A stretch of 64,000 nt of DNA from CAMYOC01 sp963704875 (GTDB lineage Bacteria > Pseudomonadota > Gammaproteobacteria > Steroidobacterales > XN24): positions 558,001-622,000 of the forward strand of contig CAVPIA010000005.1 in the NCBI GenBank assembly GCA_963704875.1. The letters are read 5' to 3'. The notes beneath the pieces were generated by a model that made no database searches, was not told where the DNA came from, and was given only the letters and a program-made list of their open reading frames with translations. The position numbers were made by a program, and so were the translations under genes. Each line of letters begins with the position of its first letter. The first letter of the stretch is position 1. Shown piece by piece: positions 28,176-37,551 of the stretch.

Positions 28176-28299
28176 CGTTGTCTCCCAATGCCAAAGTTGC
28201 CGCCAGATTTGCCGTTCCTGGCCCTTTCAGCCGGGGCTGGCGTCCGGTCAACCGGACCAAAAACGGCCGCCCGTGGCAGCCGTCTATTGTAAAGCATCC

Positions 28300-28323
28300 G
28301 ACCCCCGGCATCTGCCGGGGGTC
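28300..28323 (-). terminator. Hairpin terminator candidate after the M16 pair
   Basis: Perfect 10-bp stem GACCCCCGGC / GCCGGGGGTC with the 4-nt loop ATCT, located 13 bp beyond the stop of the second M16 gene and 125 bp before the ETF-QO start. The downstream minus strand (GGATGCTTTACAATAG) is only mildly T-rich, so termination may be partial. Confidence 0.55.
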
Positions 28324-28335
28324 CGCGGCTTTCGA

Positions 28336-29742
28336 TTATTCGCCGAAATAGTCGCTGAGCGTGTCTATCTCTGCCAATTGCGGCTCAATCACGCTGCGAT
28401 CGCCGACGACCACGACGGTCATGCCCTCGACCGGCAGCTGGCTCTTCGCCATGGCGCTCACCTGCTCTGCGGTCACCTGCTGCATGCGGGACAGATACTC
28501 GGTCAGATAGGTATCCGGCAGCCCGTGAAGATCCATCATTCCCAGGGTGGAAATGATGCCGCCCCGGGACGCGTTGGCGAGCACAAAGATCCCGCCGCGA
28601 TAACCGCGAATCAGAGCCAGCTCGTCTCCCGCCGGCGGCTCCTGCTGCAGACGTTCTATCTCGTCGAAGAACTCCTGCAATGCGGCGCCTGTGTCCGGCG
28701 TATTGATGTTGGCTCTGAACACCCAGACGTTGTCACGATAGTGACCCCGGGTCGAGCTGCCCGGATCATAGGAGTAGCCTTTTTCCTCGCGGATATTGCG
28801 GAAGAACCTGGACAGGAAACCCGCCCCGCCAAGGACGCTGTTTGTCATCTGAAATTCCGGATAATCGGGATCAGTGATGTCCATCACCGGGATTCCGATC
28901 AGCACGGTGCTCTGTGGAGAGCCGGGTCGATCGACAATCTGCAGGCTGCCGGTAGTGCTGGGCACCGGTATGTCTATCAACGGCTCCGGACCCGGCAACC
29001 AGTTTGAGAACTGTTCGACGATCGCCTCGCTCACCAGGCCTTCGTCAAACTGCCCAGTGACGTACAGGTGGCTGCGTCTGGCGCCGAAATTATTCTGGTA
29101 ATAGGCCTTAACGTCGTCGATGGTATACCCGAGCAACTGTTCATTGCTCGGGTAGATGCGGCTGAACGCATGATCGCCGTACATCCTCGGATAAAACGCC
29201 ATGGCCGCCTGACCGTTTGGCTGAGTTCGTGCGATGCTCAGATTGCGCAGGAAGTCCTGGCGGATCCTGTCCAGCTCAGCTTCCGGAAACGTCGGCTGCT
29301 GGGCCACCGCGGCGACCAGGGCGATGGCTGCCGGCGCCTGGTCGGAAAGGCTGCCCATGCTAATGCTGGTCATCTCTGCGCCTGTGGACACGCCGATCCC
29401 ACCGCCGAGTTCCGCCGCAGTCTGCGCCAGCATCGCAGAGTCCATATCGGCGGCGCCCTCGGTCATCAGTTCCCCTGCGAGGTCAGCCAGCCAGGTGTCT
29501 TCACCTTCATTCAGATTGCCGCTGCGGATATTGAGTACGATGCTGACCTTAGGCACCGATCCAAACGGAACCAGCGTGACCTGCATGCCGTTGTCCAGCG
29601 CAAACGTCGTTTTCGTCGGTAGCTGATAGTCCTTGGGCTGGCCGACCGGAGGCGGCGCTTCAGCCGCAAATCCGGTGCTTGTCAACGCCAGTGCGGTCAG
29701 TGTCAGCAGGATCCTGCGCCCGAACATGTCTATATTGCTCAT
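28336..29742 (-). CDS. M16 peptidase, non-catalytic partner subunit
   Basis: 468 residues with a Sec signal peptide (about 8-27, ILLTLTALALTSTGFAAE). It has the M16 fold (FALDNGMQVTLVPFGSVPKVSIVLNIRSG...) but the zinc-binding HxxEH motif is replaced by LAGEL in LADLAGELMTEG. It should therefore be inactive and serve as the second half of a heterodimer, as in mitochondrial-processing-peptidase-like pairs. The C-terminal half has the conserved R.Y motif area (EEKGYSYDPGSSTRG). It follows the catalytic subunit gene by 3 bp. Periplasmic. Confidence 0.88.
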   Translation of the reverse strand: MSNIDMFGRRILLTLTALALTSTGFAAEAPPPVGQPKDYQLPTKTTFALDNGMQVTLVPFGSVPKVSIVLNIRSGNLNEGEDTWLADLAGELMTEGAADMDSAMLAQTAAELGGGIGVSTGAEMTSISMGSLSDQAPAAIALVAAVAQQPTFPEAELDRIRQDFLRNLSIARTQPNGQAAMAFYPRMYGDHAFSRIYPSNEQLLGYTIDDVKAYYQNNFGARRSHLYVTGQFDEGLVSEAIVEQFSNWLPGPEPLIDIPVPSTTGSLQIVDRPGSPQSTVLIGIPVMDITDPDYPEFQMTNSVLGGAGFLSRFFRNIREEKGYSYDPGSSTRGHYRDNVWVFRANINTPDTGAALQEFFDEIERLQQEPPAGDELALIRGYRGGIFVLANASRGGIISTLGMMDLHGLPDTYLTEYLSRMQQVTAEQVSAMAKSQLPVEGMTVVVVGDRSVIEPQLAEIDTLSDYFGE

Positions 29743-29745
29743 CGC

Positions 29746-31194
29746 CTATTGCCCCTGATCCGATTGCTGTGTCGCCGCGCCCGCCTCGAGGAACAGCAGC
29801 GAACGATTCTCCGGGCGCAGGTATTCTCTAGCCACCTGCTGGATCAGTTCCGGAGAAACCGCTGCCATGTTGGCTTCGATCTGATTGATCTTTGACGGAT
29901 CGTCATCGAACAACGCAAAACTGGCCAGCAGGTCGGCGCGGCTGATGCCAAAACGGCTGCCCTGAGTCTCATAAAAACCCGAGCGGAATTTGGTCATCGC
30001 GCGATCCAGCGTTGCCTGGTCGACGGCTTGCTCGCGCAGTTCTTCGATGACCTCGTCAAAGTCGGCGACGATCGCTTCCGGGTCCTGAGATTGATCGTGC
30101 ACCAGATATCCTGCCCAGATCATCGGTCCGTCATAGTCAAACATGCCGCCCTGCAGATTGATGCCGCCACCGACAAATGAGGAGTAGCCTTTCTCGGCGA
30201 CCAGGCGTCGATACAGTCGGCTGTCCTGTCCGTTCAGCAGAATCTCGTCGATCATCCCCATCGCGTAGTACTCCGGTGTTCCACGTTCGGGCATGTGATA
30301 GGCGAATGCCAGCGCCGGTTGCGGCGCCAGCGGATCGACAAAACTCGCGCGCTTTTCTGCTGTTTGTTTTGGCTCGGAAAGATCCGGCGGCGTGGGTTGT
30401 GGGCGTGCTTCGAACCCGGCGAAATATTTCTCGACCATGGCGAAAACCTGATCCGGGTCGACATCGCCGGTGACCACGATTACCGCGTTGTTTGGCGCGT
30501 AGTAGACGTCATGGAATTCCTTGACCGTCTCCAGGGTTGCGGCATCCAGGTCTTCCATGTCACCCCAGAAATTGTGTCCGTTCTGCCAGTTCTCGTAGGC
30601 GGTCTCGTTTATCCGTACGCTGATAAATTCCGCGTAGGGCTGATTCTGTATCTTCATCCGATACTCGTTCTTGACCACTTCGCGCTGGTTGTCCAGGTTC
30701 TCCTGATTGACCGTCAGACGACCCATACGGTCGGCCTCCGCCCACAACACCGGTTCGATCACATTGACCGGGATCACTTCGTAGTAGAGCGTCGTATCCG
30801 GCTTGGTCTGGCCCTGGATCACGCCACCGTTGCCTGAAATCAGTTGATCAAATCCGCCCTTGGGCAGGTTGGCAGACCCCTGGAACATCATGTGTTCAAA
30901 CAAGTGGGAGAAGCCGGTCAAACCCTTTGGCTCGGTTCGCAGGCCGACCTTGTAGTAGACGGCGATGGTCGCCGTCGGGGCGGTGGCATCCGGAGATACT
31001 ACGACCTTAAGACCGTTATCCAGCGTTCGATAGAAAATCGGGACTTTGAAACTGCTGGCCTGTGGACTGCCGGCGGCGTCTGATGACTGCTTGTTTGTCG
31101 GTGCACCACTCTGGCCACAGCCGCCGGACAACAACAGCGCTGCGGTCAGAATCAGTATGCGTGGGGCCTTTCTGTGCGGCCGGGTAGAACTCAT
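29746..31194 (-). CDS. M16 zinc peptidase, catalytic subunit (lipoprotein)
   Basis: 482 residues. A lipobox LSGGC puts the lipidated Cys at 26, so the protein is membrane-tethered in the periplasm. The zinc site is complete: HLFEH (His97, Glu100, His101) in GFSHLFEHMMFQGS and the third ligand Glu177 in NQREVVKNEYRM, 76 residues later as expected for M16. A C-terminal M16 domain follows (about 220-440). It is paired with an inactive partner just downstream. These pairs degrade peptides in the cell envelope; specific substrates are unknown. A 12-bp tandem repeat lies in its upstream region. Confidence 0.92.
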   Translation of the reverse strand: MSSTRPHRKAPRILILTAALLLSGGCGQSGAPTNKQSSDAAGSPQASSFKVPIFYRTLDNGLKVVVSPDATAPTATIAVYYKVGLRTEPKGLTGFSHLFEHMMFQGSANLPKGGFDQLISGNGGVIQGQTKPDTTLYYEVIPVNVIEPVLWAEADRMGRLTVNQENLDNQREVVKNEYRMKIQNQPYAEFISVRINETAYENWQNGHNFWGDMEDLDAATLETVKEFHDVYYAPNNAVIVVTGDVDPDQVFAMVEKYFAGFEARPQPTPPDLSEPKQTAEKRASFVDPLAPQPALAFAYHMPERGTPEYYAMGMIDEILLNGQDSRLYRRLVAEKGYSSFVGGGINLQGGMFDYDGPMIWAGYLVHDQSQDPEAIVADFDEVIEELREQAVDQATLDRAMTKFRSGFYETQGSRFGISRADLLASFALFDDDPSKINQIEANMAAVSPELIQQVAREYLRPENRSLLFLEAGAATQQSDQGQ

Positions 31195-31214
31195 GGAGTA
31201 ACTCCTGGATCGCC

Positions 31215-31250
31215 GAGATATTGGCGGAGATATTGGCGGAAATATTGGGC
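31215..31250. repeat. 12-bp tandem repeat, three units
   Basis: GAGATATTGGCG at 31215-31226 and 31227-31238, then the diverged GAAATATTGGGC at 31239-31250. It fills most of the gap between the SDR gene stop and the M16 gene start, so it is in the leader of the M16 pair. Confidence 0.85.
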
Positions 31251-31252
31251 GA

Positions 31253-32020
31253 TCACTTTGCTTGCATGCGGATGGCGCCGTCCTGGCGGATGGTTTCGGC
31301 GTTAAGCATCACCGCGCCATAGATATACGCCACCAGATCGGCGAATTCCTCGGGCCGACCCAGACGTGACGGGAACGGCACCTGGGACGCGAGAGAGGCC
31401 TGAATCTCTTCTGGCATGCTCGCCATCATCGGCGTCAGAAAAATGCCGGGTGCCACGGTGTTGACCCGGATGCCGAGACGCGAAAACTCCCGCGCCAGAG
31501 GCAAGGCCATCCCGGCCACGCCGGCCTTGGACGCGGAGTAGGCGGCCTGCCCGATCTGGCCTTCAAACGCAGCGACCGAGGCGGTATTGACGATCACGCC
31601 GCGTTCGCCTTCCTCATTGGGTTCATTGTGTTGCATCGCGCTGGCAGCGGCCTTGCACATCAGGAATGTGCCGATCAGGTTGACCTGTATGACTTTGGAA
31701 AAATATTCGCCGGGCATTGGGCCATCTCGTCCCAATACGCGCGCAGCGCCAAGGATTCCGGCGCAATTCACGCATAGCGTGACGCTGCCAAAAACTTCCA
31801 TCGCTTTGTCTACCGCAGCGTTTACTTCTTCTTCGTTGCTGACATCGGTGCGGACAAAGATCGCATGCTCGCCGATCGCTTCGGCCGCTTCCTGCCCCTG
31901 CGCCTCATTCACGTCCAGCATGGCAACCCGGCCGCCTTCGCTGGCGACTCGCTGCGCGACGGCCAATCCCAGGCCCGATGCAGAACCGGTGACGACGGCG
32001 ACGGCTTTGCTGATATCCAT
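31253..32020 (-). CDS. SDR 3-hydroxyacyl-CoA dehydrogenase (HSD17B10-like)
   Basis: NAD-dependent short-chain dehydrogenase, 255 residues. Cofactor motif VTGSASGLGLAVA (TGxxxGxG, about 10-22), LDVNEAQG for the adenine ribose (favours NAD), active-site Tyr-xxx-Lys in AAYSASKAGVAGM. The sequence order including CVNCAGILGAARVL and the unusually short C-terminal end IRQDGAIRMQAK is close to type II 3-hydroxyacyl-CoA/2-methyl-3-hydroxybutyryl-CoA dehydrogenases. In the leucine block it may serve isoleucine or short-chain fatty acid oxidation; this is inference. Confidence 0.87.
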   Translation of the reverse strand: MDISKAVAVVTGSASGLGLAVAQRVASEGGRVAMLDVNEAQGQEAAEAIGEHAIFVRTDVSNEEEVNAAVDKAMEVFGSVTLCVNCAGILGAARVLGRDGPMPGEYFSKVIQVNLIGTFLMCKAAASAMQHNEPNEEGERGVIVNTASVAAFEGQIGQAAYSASKAGVAGMALPLAREFSRLGIRVNTVAPGIFLTPMMASMPEEIQASLASQVPFPSRLGRPEEFADLVAYIYGAVMLNAETIRQDGAIRMQAK

Positions 32021-32111
32021 GGTCTACTACTCCCTTGCCCGAATTTGCGCGGGCGATTTCAAAATCGGTCTGCCTTGTTTTGTCCATGCGGTCGCCGAAA
32101 GGCCACATGGC

Positions 32112-32130
32112 AATGATTCGGGGCCGCCGC
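32112..32130. repeat. 19-bp intergenic repeat, copy 1
   Basis: AATGATTCGGGGCCGCCGC, differing from the copy at 39962-39980 by one base. It lies in the 141-bp gap upstream of the SDR gene. Confidence 0.7.
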
Positions 32131-32161
32131 ATGTCCGATGTCTGACACGGTTTCAGGCCGC

Positions 32162-33082
32162 TCAGCCCGCCACATCCAGATCTGACAGGCCGGCAATCAT
32201 ACCGAGCTTGCTTGCCGGTCGGCGACCCAGCGCATCGCTGATGAACAGGCTGGCCTCCATCAGACCGTCTGCATCCACCCCGGTTTCGATACCCATGCCA
32301 TGCAGCATGTAGACCAGGTCTTCCGTAGCCACATTGCCGGTCGCGCCCCTGGCATAGGGACATCCCCCCAGTCCGGCGACTGCCGCGTCCACGGTGGTTA
32401 CTCCGATCTCGAGGCAGGCAAGTATATTGGCCAGCGCCTGGCCCCGGGTGTCATGAAAATGAACCGCGATCTGCGGCAGCGGGATGTTTGCCGCCACCGC
32501 CTCGACCAGCCGGCGGGCGTGCAGGGGCGTGCCCGCGCCGATGGTATCGCCCAGTGATACTTCATAGCAGCCAAGATTGATCAGCCGGCGGCTGATCTCG
32601 ACCACCCGAGCCGGGTCGACCGCGCCCTGATAGGGACAGCCGAGCACACAGGACACGTAGGCACGAACCTTGATGTCCGCCTCTCGGGCGGCAGCGATCA
32701 CCTCGGCGATCCGCTCCAGCGATTCTTCGACGTCAGCATTGATATTGTGTTGATTGAACGCATCGGAGGCGGCGGTAAATACAGCGATTTCGCGTACTCC
32801 GCTGCTCAGGGCCCGATGCAGGCCCTTCATATTCGGTACCAGCACCGGATAATCCGTGCCCGGCCTGAAATCGACACCGTCGAGTACGGCTTCCGCATCA
32901 GCAAGTTGCGGAACCCAGCGCGGGCTGACAAAGCTGGTCAGTTCTACTGCCGGCAGACCCGCGGCACTGAGCCGGTCAATCAGCTCGATCTTGACCTCTG
33001 TCGGCACCGGCTGTTTCTCGTTTTGCAGGCCGTCTCTGGGCCCCACTTCAACGATCCGGACCCGCTCTGGCAGCCGCTTCAT
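32162..33082 (-). CDS. liuE: Hydroxymethylglutaryl-CoA lyase
   Basis: Splits 3-hydroxy-3-methylglutaryl-CoA into acetoacetate and acetyl-CoA, the last step of leucine breakdown. 306 residues, TIM-barrel of the DRE-TIM family: EVGPRDGLQNEK at the N-terminus (catalytic Arg/Asp), VSCVLGCPYQG, VSLGDTIGAGTP, the metal-ligand HFHDTRGQALAN, and the signature GLGGCPYARGATGNVATEDLVYML containing the active-site Cys. It overlaps the carboxylase alpha gene by 4 nt. Also called mvaB/yngG in other species. Confidence 0.95.
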   Translation of the reverse strand: MKRLPERVRIVEVGPRDGLQNEKQPVPTEVKIELIDRLSAAGLPAVELTSFVSPRWVPQLADAEAVLDGVDFRPGTDYPVLVPNMKGLHRALSSGVREIAVFTAASDAFNQHNINADVEESLERIAEVIAAAREADIKVRAYVSCVLGCPYQGAVDPARVVEISRRLINLGCYEVSLGDTIGAGTPLHARRLVEAVAANIPLPQIAVHFHDTRGQALANILACLEIGVTTVDAAVAGLGGCPYARGATGNVATEDLVYMLHGMGIETGVDADGLMEASLFISDALGRRPASKLGMIAGLSDLDVAG

Positions 33083-35073
33083 CCGGCGCTCTCTCCAACG
33101 GGATCGATGTCGACCAGCGGTGTCTCCGCTTCGACGGAATCGCCCACCGCGAACAGAACCCGGCTGACGGTCCCGGCCATCTGTGCGGCCAGCGTGTATT
33201 CCATCTTCATGCCTTCCATGACAAGCAGGGCCTGGCCAGGTTCCACGCGATCGCCTTCTTTTACGTGGACCGCGACGATCCGACCCGGCATCGGCGCGCC
33301 CGGATGCGCGTCATCGATGCTGTCGCCGCCGGCAGACTGGTACAGCGGCAGGCGGGTCAACTCATAAGCGCCGATATCCAGCCCGACAAAACATGCCGCC
33401 CCATCGTTGAGTACCGTCGCCTGTATATCCGCATCGCCGACCTGTAGTTCAATATGATCCGCGTCCAGGCGTCTGCAGCTCACCGGTCGCCAGGTATCGC
33501 CGAGACAGGCGTCCCAACCGCCCGCGATTTCCCGCAGCGTGATCTCGTATTCCTCGGCAGAAGCGTCGGAAAAGCGCATGCGCAGACCGCCGCCGGTGCC
33601 GCGCCAGCCATCGTTTCGATCCCACGGCGACCAGGGATCAGAATTCCACGCGGGTGGCCGCTGCTTCAGCGCAACGCTGCAGGCCGCCGCGATGACTGCG
33701 ATGTCATGCGCTGCCGGTAGCGCGGCCAGCACCTGATCCAGATACTGATCCAGATAGGCGGTATCCATTTTCGCCGCGGCAAAGTCCGGATGCGCGGCGA
33801 TGCTGCGTAGCAAAGGCAGATTGGTCGTGGGGCCGGTCAGCAGTGTCCGCGCCAGGGCGTGGCGCAGTTGCTCTGTCGCGCTGGCACGATCCGCACCCCA
33901 GACGATCAGTTTGGCCAGCATCGGGTCATAGTGGATGCTGACCTCATCGCCATCTTCGACACCGGTATCGATACGCAGATCACCGCTGGTCGGGTAAAGA
34001 AAACGACCAATACGACCAGTGGATGGCAGGAAGCCGTTGAACGGGTTTTCGGCATAGATCCGCGCTTCTATGGCGTGGCCATGCGCAGAGATTTCATTCT
34101 GCGAGCATGGCAGAGCCTCTCCCGCTGCCACCCGCAGCTGCCACTCGACCAGATCGATACCGGTGATGGCTTCGGTTATCGGGTGCTCGACCTGAAGCCG
34201 GGTATTCATCTCCATAAAGAAGAATTCGCCCGAGGCGTCGAGCAGGAATTCGACGGTACCGGCGTTGACATAGTCCACCGCGCGGGCCGCGGCCAGCGCC
34301 GCCTCGGTCAGGCGTTGGCGCAGTTTTGTGTCGACGACAGGTGACGGAGATTCCTCAATGATCTTCTGGTGGCGGCGCTGGATCGAGCATTCGCGCTCGA
34401 ACAGATGCACGAGCTGGCCGTGGCTGTCGCCGATGATCTGTACCTCGACATGGCGCGGCTCGGTCACGTAGCGCTCCACGATCATCCGTGTATCGCCAAA
34501 TGCTGCCGCGGCCTCGCGCCGGGCGCCGGCGAGCGCGGCATCCCAGCCGGATTCATCACGCACCACGCGCATGCCCTTGCCGCCACCGCCGGCGGATGCT
34601 TTCAACATCAGCGGATATCCTGTCTCCCGCGCGGCCTCGCGCAGGCTGGCGTCGTCCTGGGCATCGCCGTCATATCCAGGCACCACCGGTACGCCCGCCG
34701 CCGCCATGATCTGCCGGGCGCGGCTCTTCGATCCCATGAGTCGTATGGTCTCCGCATCCGGCCCGATAAAGGCCAGTCCGGCAGCGTCGCAGGCATCTGC
34801 AAACAGCGGGTTCTCTGACAGGAACCCGTAGCCGGGGTGGATCGCATCCGCGCCGCGTTCGCGCGCAAGCTCGATCAGCTTCTCGATCCGCAAATAGGAT
34901 TCGTCCGGGCGCAGGCCGCCAAGATCTGCCGCCTCGTCAGCCAGGCGTGCGTGCCTCGCGCCGGCATCGGCGCTCGAGTGCACGGCGATGCTGTAAACGC
35001 CGAGCCGCTGGCAGCTGCGAATGATGCGGCAGGCGATTTCGCCCCGATTGGCGATCAGCAGGCGATCGAACAT
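33079..35073 (-). CDS. liuD: Methylcrotonyl-CoA carboxylase, biotin-carrying alpha subunit
   Basis: Biotin-dependent carboxylase subunit: carboxylates its own biotin and hands it to the beta subunit. 664 residues from MFDRLLIANRGEIACRII. Biotin carboxylase domain (about 1-450) with ATP-grasp GGGGKGMRVV and catalytic RLQVEHPITE; linker/BT domain; C-terminal biotinyl domain with the acceptor lysine in EGMKMEY (instead of the more usual AMKM). The start shares one base with the hydratase stop. A longer upstream reading lies inside that gene and is rejected. Context (liuB, liuC, liuE, liuA) makes 3-methylcrotonyl-CoA the substrate. Confidence 0.94.
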   Translation of the reverse strand: MFDRLLIANRGEIACRIIRSCQRLGVYSIAVHSSADAGARHARLADEAADLGGLRPDESYLRIEKLIELARERGADAIHPGYGFLSENPLFADACDAAGLAFIGPDAETIRLMGSKSRARQIMAAAGVPVVPGYDGDAQDDASLREAARETGYPLMLKASAGGGGKGMRVVRDESGWDAALAGARREAAAAFGDTRMIVERYVTEPRHVEVQIIGDSHGQLVHLFERECSIQRRHQKIIEESPSPVVDTKLRQRLTEAALAAARAVDYVNAGTVEFLLDASGEFFFMEMNTRLQVEHPITEAITGIDLVEWQLRVAAGEALPCSQNEISAHGHAIEARIYAENPFNGFLPSTGRIGRFLYPTSGDLRIDTGVEDGDEVSIHYDPMLAKLIVWGADRASATEQLRHALARTLLTGPTTNLPLLRSIAAHPDFAAAKMDTAYLDQYLDQVLAALPAAHDIAVIAAACSVALKQRPPAWNSDPWSPWDRNDGWRGTGGGLRMRFSDASAEEYEITLREIAGGWDACLGDTWRPVSCRRLDADHIELQVGDADIQATVLNDGAACFVGLDIGAYELTRLPLYQSAGGDSIDDAHPGAPMPGRIVAVHVKEGDRVEPGQALLVMEGMKMEYTLAAQMAGTVSRVLFAVGDSVEAETPLVDIDPVGESAG

Positions 35074-35873
35074 CAGCTTCCGGTCGTCCACTTCGGCGGT
35101 CGTTTCTCCAGAAAAGCGCCAAGGCCTTCCTGGCCTTCTTCTGCAATGCGCAACTGGGCGATCAGTTCGGCAGTCCGGCGGCGCAGGGCCTGGTCGGCAG
35201 CCAGCGTGTGGCCGTCCACCATATGGATCAGTTCTTTGCATTCGCGCATCGCCGCCGGGCCGCCGTTGAGCAACATATCGACCTGGTCGCCAACCGCCTC
35301 ATCGAGTCGACCCTCGGCTGCGATCTCATGGATCATCCCTATACGCCGGGCTTTGCGTGCTGTCATTGCTTCGCCGGTGAGAAAGAACCGGCGCGCATGA
35401 CGGACGCCGATAGCATCGACCACATACGGCGAAATGACCGCCGGCACCAGTCCGAGCCGGACCTCGCTCAATGCGAATCGGGCGCCTTTGGTGGCGATGG
35501 CGATATCACAGCAGCAGACCAGTCCGACACCGCCGCCAAAGGCGTGACCGTTGATCCGGGCGATGGTCGGTTTTGGCAACGCGTTCAGGGTGGCCATCAA
35601 CTCCGACAGCTTCAGTGCATCCTCCAGATTCTCCGCTTCACCGTATGCGGCCATCGAGCGCATCCATTCCATATCGGCGCCGCTGCAGAATGCGCTGCCG
35701 GCGCCGGTAAGAACCACCACACGCACGTCTTTGTTTGCCGCGGTATCGACCAGCGTCTGCGTCAGTCGCTCGATCAGCGCGTCATCGAACGCGTTGCGGA
35801 CCGCTGGGCGATTTATCGTCAGTGTGGCGACGCCGCGACCGTCGACCTCAAGCAGTACTGTCTTTGCTGACAT
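35073..35873 (-). CDS. liuC: Methylglutaconyl-CoA hydratase (enoyl-CoA hydratase family)
   Basis: Hydrates 3-methylglutaconyl-CoA to HMG-CoA. 266 residues from MSAKTVLLEVDGRG, with GGAG 6 nt before the ATG. Crotonase fold: LTINRPAVRNAFDDALIERL, oxyanion-hole motif GSAFCSGADMEWM, AFGGGVGLVCCCDIAIA, and ALSEVRLGLVPAVISPYV with the catalytic Glu of the family. It lies between the two carboxylase subunit genes, a usual liu arrangement. In-frame sequence upstream overlaps the beta subunit gene and is not part of it. Confidence 0.93.
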   Translation of the reverse strand: MSAKTVLLEVDGRGVATLTINRPAVRNAFDDALIERLTQTLVDTAANKDVRVVVLTGAGSAFCSGADMEWMRSMAAYGEAENLEDALKLSELMATLNALPKPTIARINGHAFGGGVGLVCCCDIAIATKGARFALSEVRLGLVPAVISPYVVDAIGVRHARRFFLTGEAMTARKARRIGMIHEIAAEGRLDEAVGDQVDMLLNGGPAAMRECKELIHMVDGHTLAADQALRRRTAELIAQLRIAEEGQEGLGAFLEKRPPKWTTGS

Positions 35874-35913
35874 CAGGAACTCCGTCTGCCTGCCCGTCGA
35901 TCGGGCCGGTGAT

Positions 35914-37524
35914 TTACATGCGAAAGATTGCGTAAGGCCCTTCAAGCCGATCCGGTGCATTGCCGGAGGCAGAAATTGCCAGCGCGAGGATTCTGCGCGT
36001 ATCCAGCGGATCGATGACGCCGTCGTCCCACAATCTCGCGGAGGCGTAGTAGGGGTGTCCCTGGGTTTCGTATTGCTGTCGGATCTCAGCCTCGAATGCG
36101 GTCCGGTCCGCCGCTGGCCATTCTTCGCCGCGGGCGCTCAAACCGTCCTGCCGAACGGTCGCCAGCACCGATGCCGCCTGTTCGCCACCCATCACCGAGA
36201 TTCTGGCATTCGGCCAGGTCCATAGCATCCGCGCGCCATAGGCACGGCCGCACATGGCGTAGTTTCCTGCGCCGAAAGAGCCACCGATGATCACAGTGAA
36301 TTTGGGCACCGTGGCGGTGGCGACCGCGTTGACCATTTTGGCCCCGTCCTTGGCAATGCCGGCGTTTTCATATTTCTTGCCGACCATGAATCCAGTGATG
36401 TTCTGCAGGAATACCAGTGGTACCCGGCGCCGGTTACACAGCTGGACAAAATGCGCGCCTTTGAGCGCCGACTCCGAGAACAGAATTCCGTTGTTGGCGA
36501 TGATGCCCACCGGGTAGCCGTGGATATGGGCGAAGCCGCAGACCAGGGTCTTGCCGTACAGGGGTTTGAATTCGGTCAGCTCCGAGGCATCCACGATTCG
36601 CGCGATGATTTCTCTGACTTCACAGGGATGACGCGTATCCTGGGGCACAGCACCATACAATTCACTGGCCGGGTAGGCAGGCTCGCGGGGCTCACGCACG
36701 GCAAGCGTGATCTGCTTGCGCCGATTGAGCGCAGCGACAATGTCTCTGGCGATGTTCAACGCATGCGTATCGTCATTCGCAAGATGATCAGTGACGCCCG
36801 ATACGCGACTGTGCACCTCTCCGCCGCCCAGCGATTCCGCATCAACGACTTCGCCGGTGGCGGCCTTGACCAGCGGCGGGCCACCCAGAAAGATTGTGCC
36901 CTGCTCGCGGACGATAATCGCTTCGTCGCACATCGCCGGCACGTAGGCGCCGCCCGCTGTGCATGAGCCCATGACGACAGCGATCTGTGGGATGCCGGCC
37001 GCGGACAGATGGGCCTGGTTATAAAAAATCCGCCCGAAATGTTCCCGATCCGGGAAAACCTCATCCTGCATGGGCAGGAAAGCGCCGCCCGAGTCGACCA
37101 GATAGATACACGGCAGGTGATTCTCCAGCGCGATCTCCTGCGCTCGCAGGTGCTTCTTCACTGTCATCGGGAAGTAAGTGCCGCCTTTGACCGTGGCATC
37201 GTTGGCAACCACCATGACCTCGGTGCCGTGCACGCGGCCGATCCCGGTGATGATCCCGGCACAGGGCGCGGCATCGTCGTACAGGCCGTGCGCGGCCAGC
37301 GCGGACAACTCCAGGAACGGGCTGCCTTCATCCAGTAGCGCTTCAATGCGCTGCCGGGGCAGCAGTTTTTCGCGCTCGATGTGTTTCTTGCGCGCCCGCT
37401 CGCTGCCGCCGAGTGCGGTCCTGGCCAGCTGTTCTTTGAGATCGCTGACCAGGGCCTCCATGCGGCGTGCATTGGCGGCGAAATCGTCGCTGCGGATGTC
37501 CAGTTGCGATCGTATACGTGGCAT
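35914..37524 (-). CDS. liuB: Methylcrotonyl-CoA carboxylase, carboxyltransferase beta subunit
   Basis: 536 residues, the normal length of MCC-beta. Two crotonase-like carboxyltransferase halves: the N-terminal half binds acyl-CoA (LDEGSPFLELSALAAHGLYDDAAPCAGIITGIGRVHG, GGAFLPMQDEVFPDREHFGRIFYNQA) and the C-terminal half binds biotin (FLQNITGFMVGKKYENAGIAKDGAKMVNAVA, GGSFGAGNYAMCGRAY, then MGGEQAA). FLQNITGFMVG and the DREHFGRIFYNQA segment are typical of methylcrotonyl rather than propionyl enzymes. It assembles with LiuD into a dodecamer in known homologues. Spacing to liuC is 40 bp. Confidence 0.95.
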   Translation of the reverse strand: MPRIRSQLDIRSDDFAANARRMEALVSDLKEQLARTALGGSERARKKHIEREKLLPRQRIEALLDEGSPFLELSALAAHGLYDDAAPCAGIITGIGRVHGTEVMVVANDATVKGGTYFPMTVKKHLRAQEIALENHLPCIYLVDSGGAFLPMQDEVFPDREHFGRIFYNQAHLSAAGIPQIAVVMGSCTAGGAYVPAMCDEAIIVREQGTIFLGGPPLVKAATGEVVDAESLGGGEVHSRVSGVTDHLANDDTHALNIARDIVAALNRRKQITLAVREPREPAYPASELYGAVPQDTRHPCEVREIIARIVDASELTEFKPLYGKTLVCGFAHIHGYPVGIIANNGILFSESALKGAHFVQLCNRRRVPLVFLQNITGFMVGKKYENAGIAKDGAKMVNAVATATVPKFTVIIGGSFGAGNYAMCGRAYGARMLWTWPNARISVMGGEQAASVLATVRQDGLSARGEEWPAADRTAFEAEIRQQYETQGHPYYASARLWDDGVIDPLDTRRILALAISASGNAPDRLEGPYAIFRM

Positions 37525-37551
37525 GGTTTGAGTCTGTCGCCTCGTTGGTGT

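Noticed and set aside
35874..35960. Longer N-terminus for the methylglutaconyl-CoA hydratase
   Set aside because: It would overlap the carboxylase beta gene and lacks a ribosome site; the ATG at 35873 has GGAG at the right distance.
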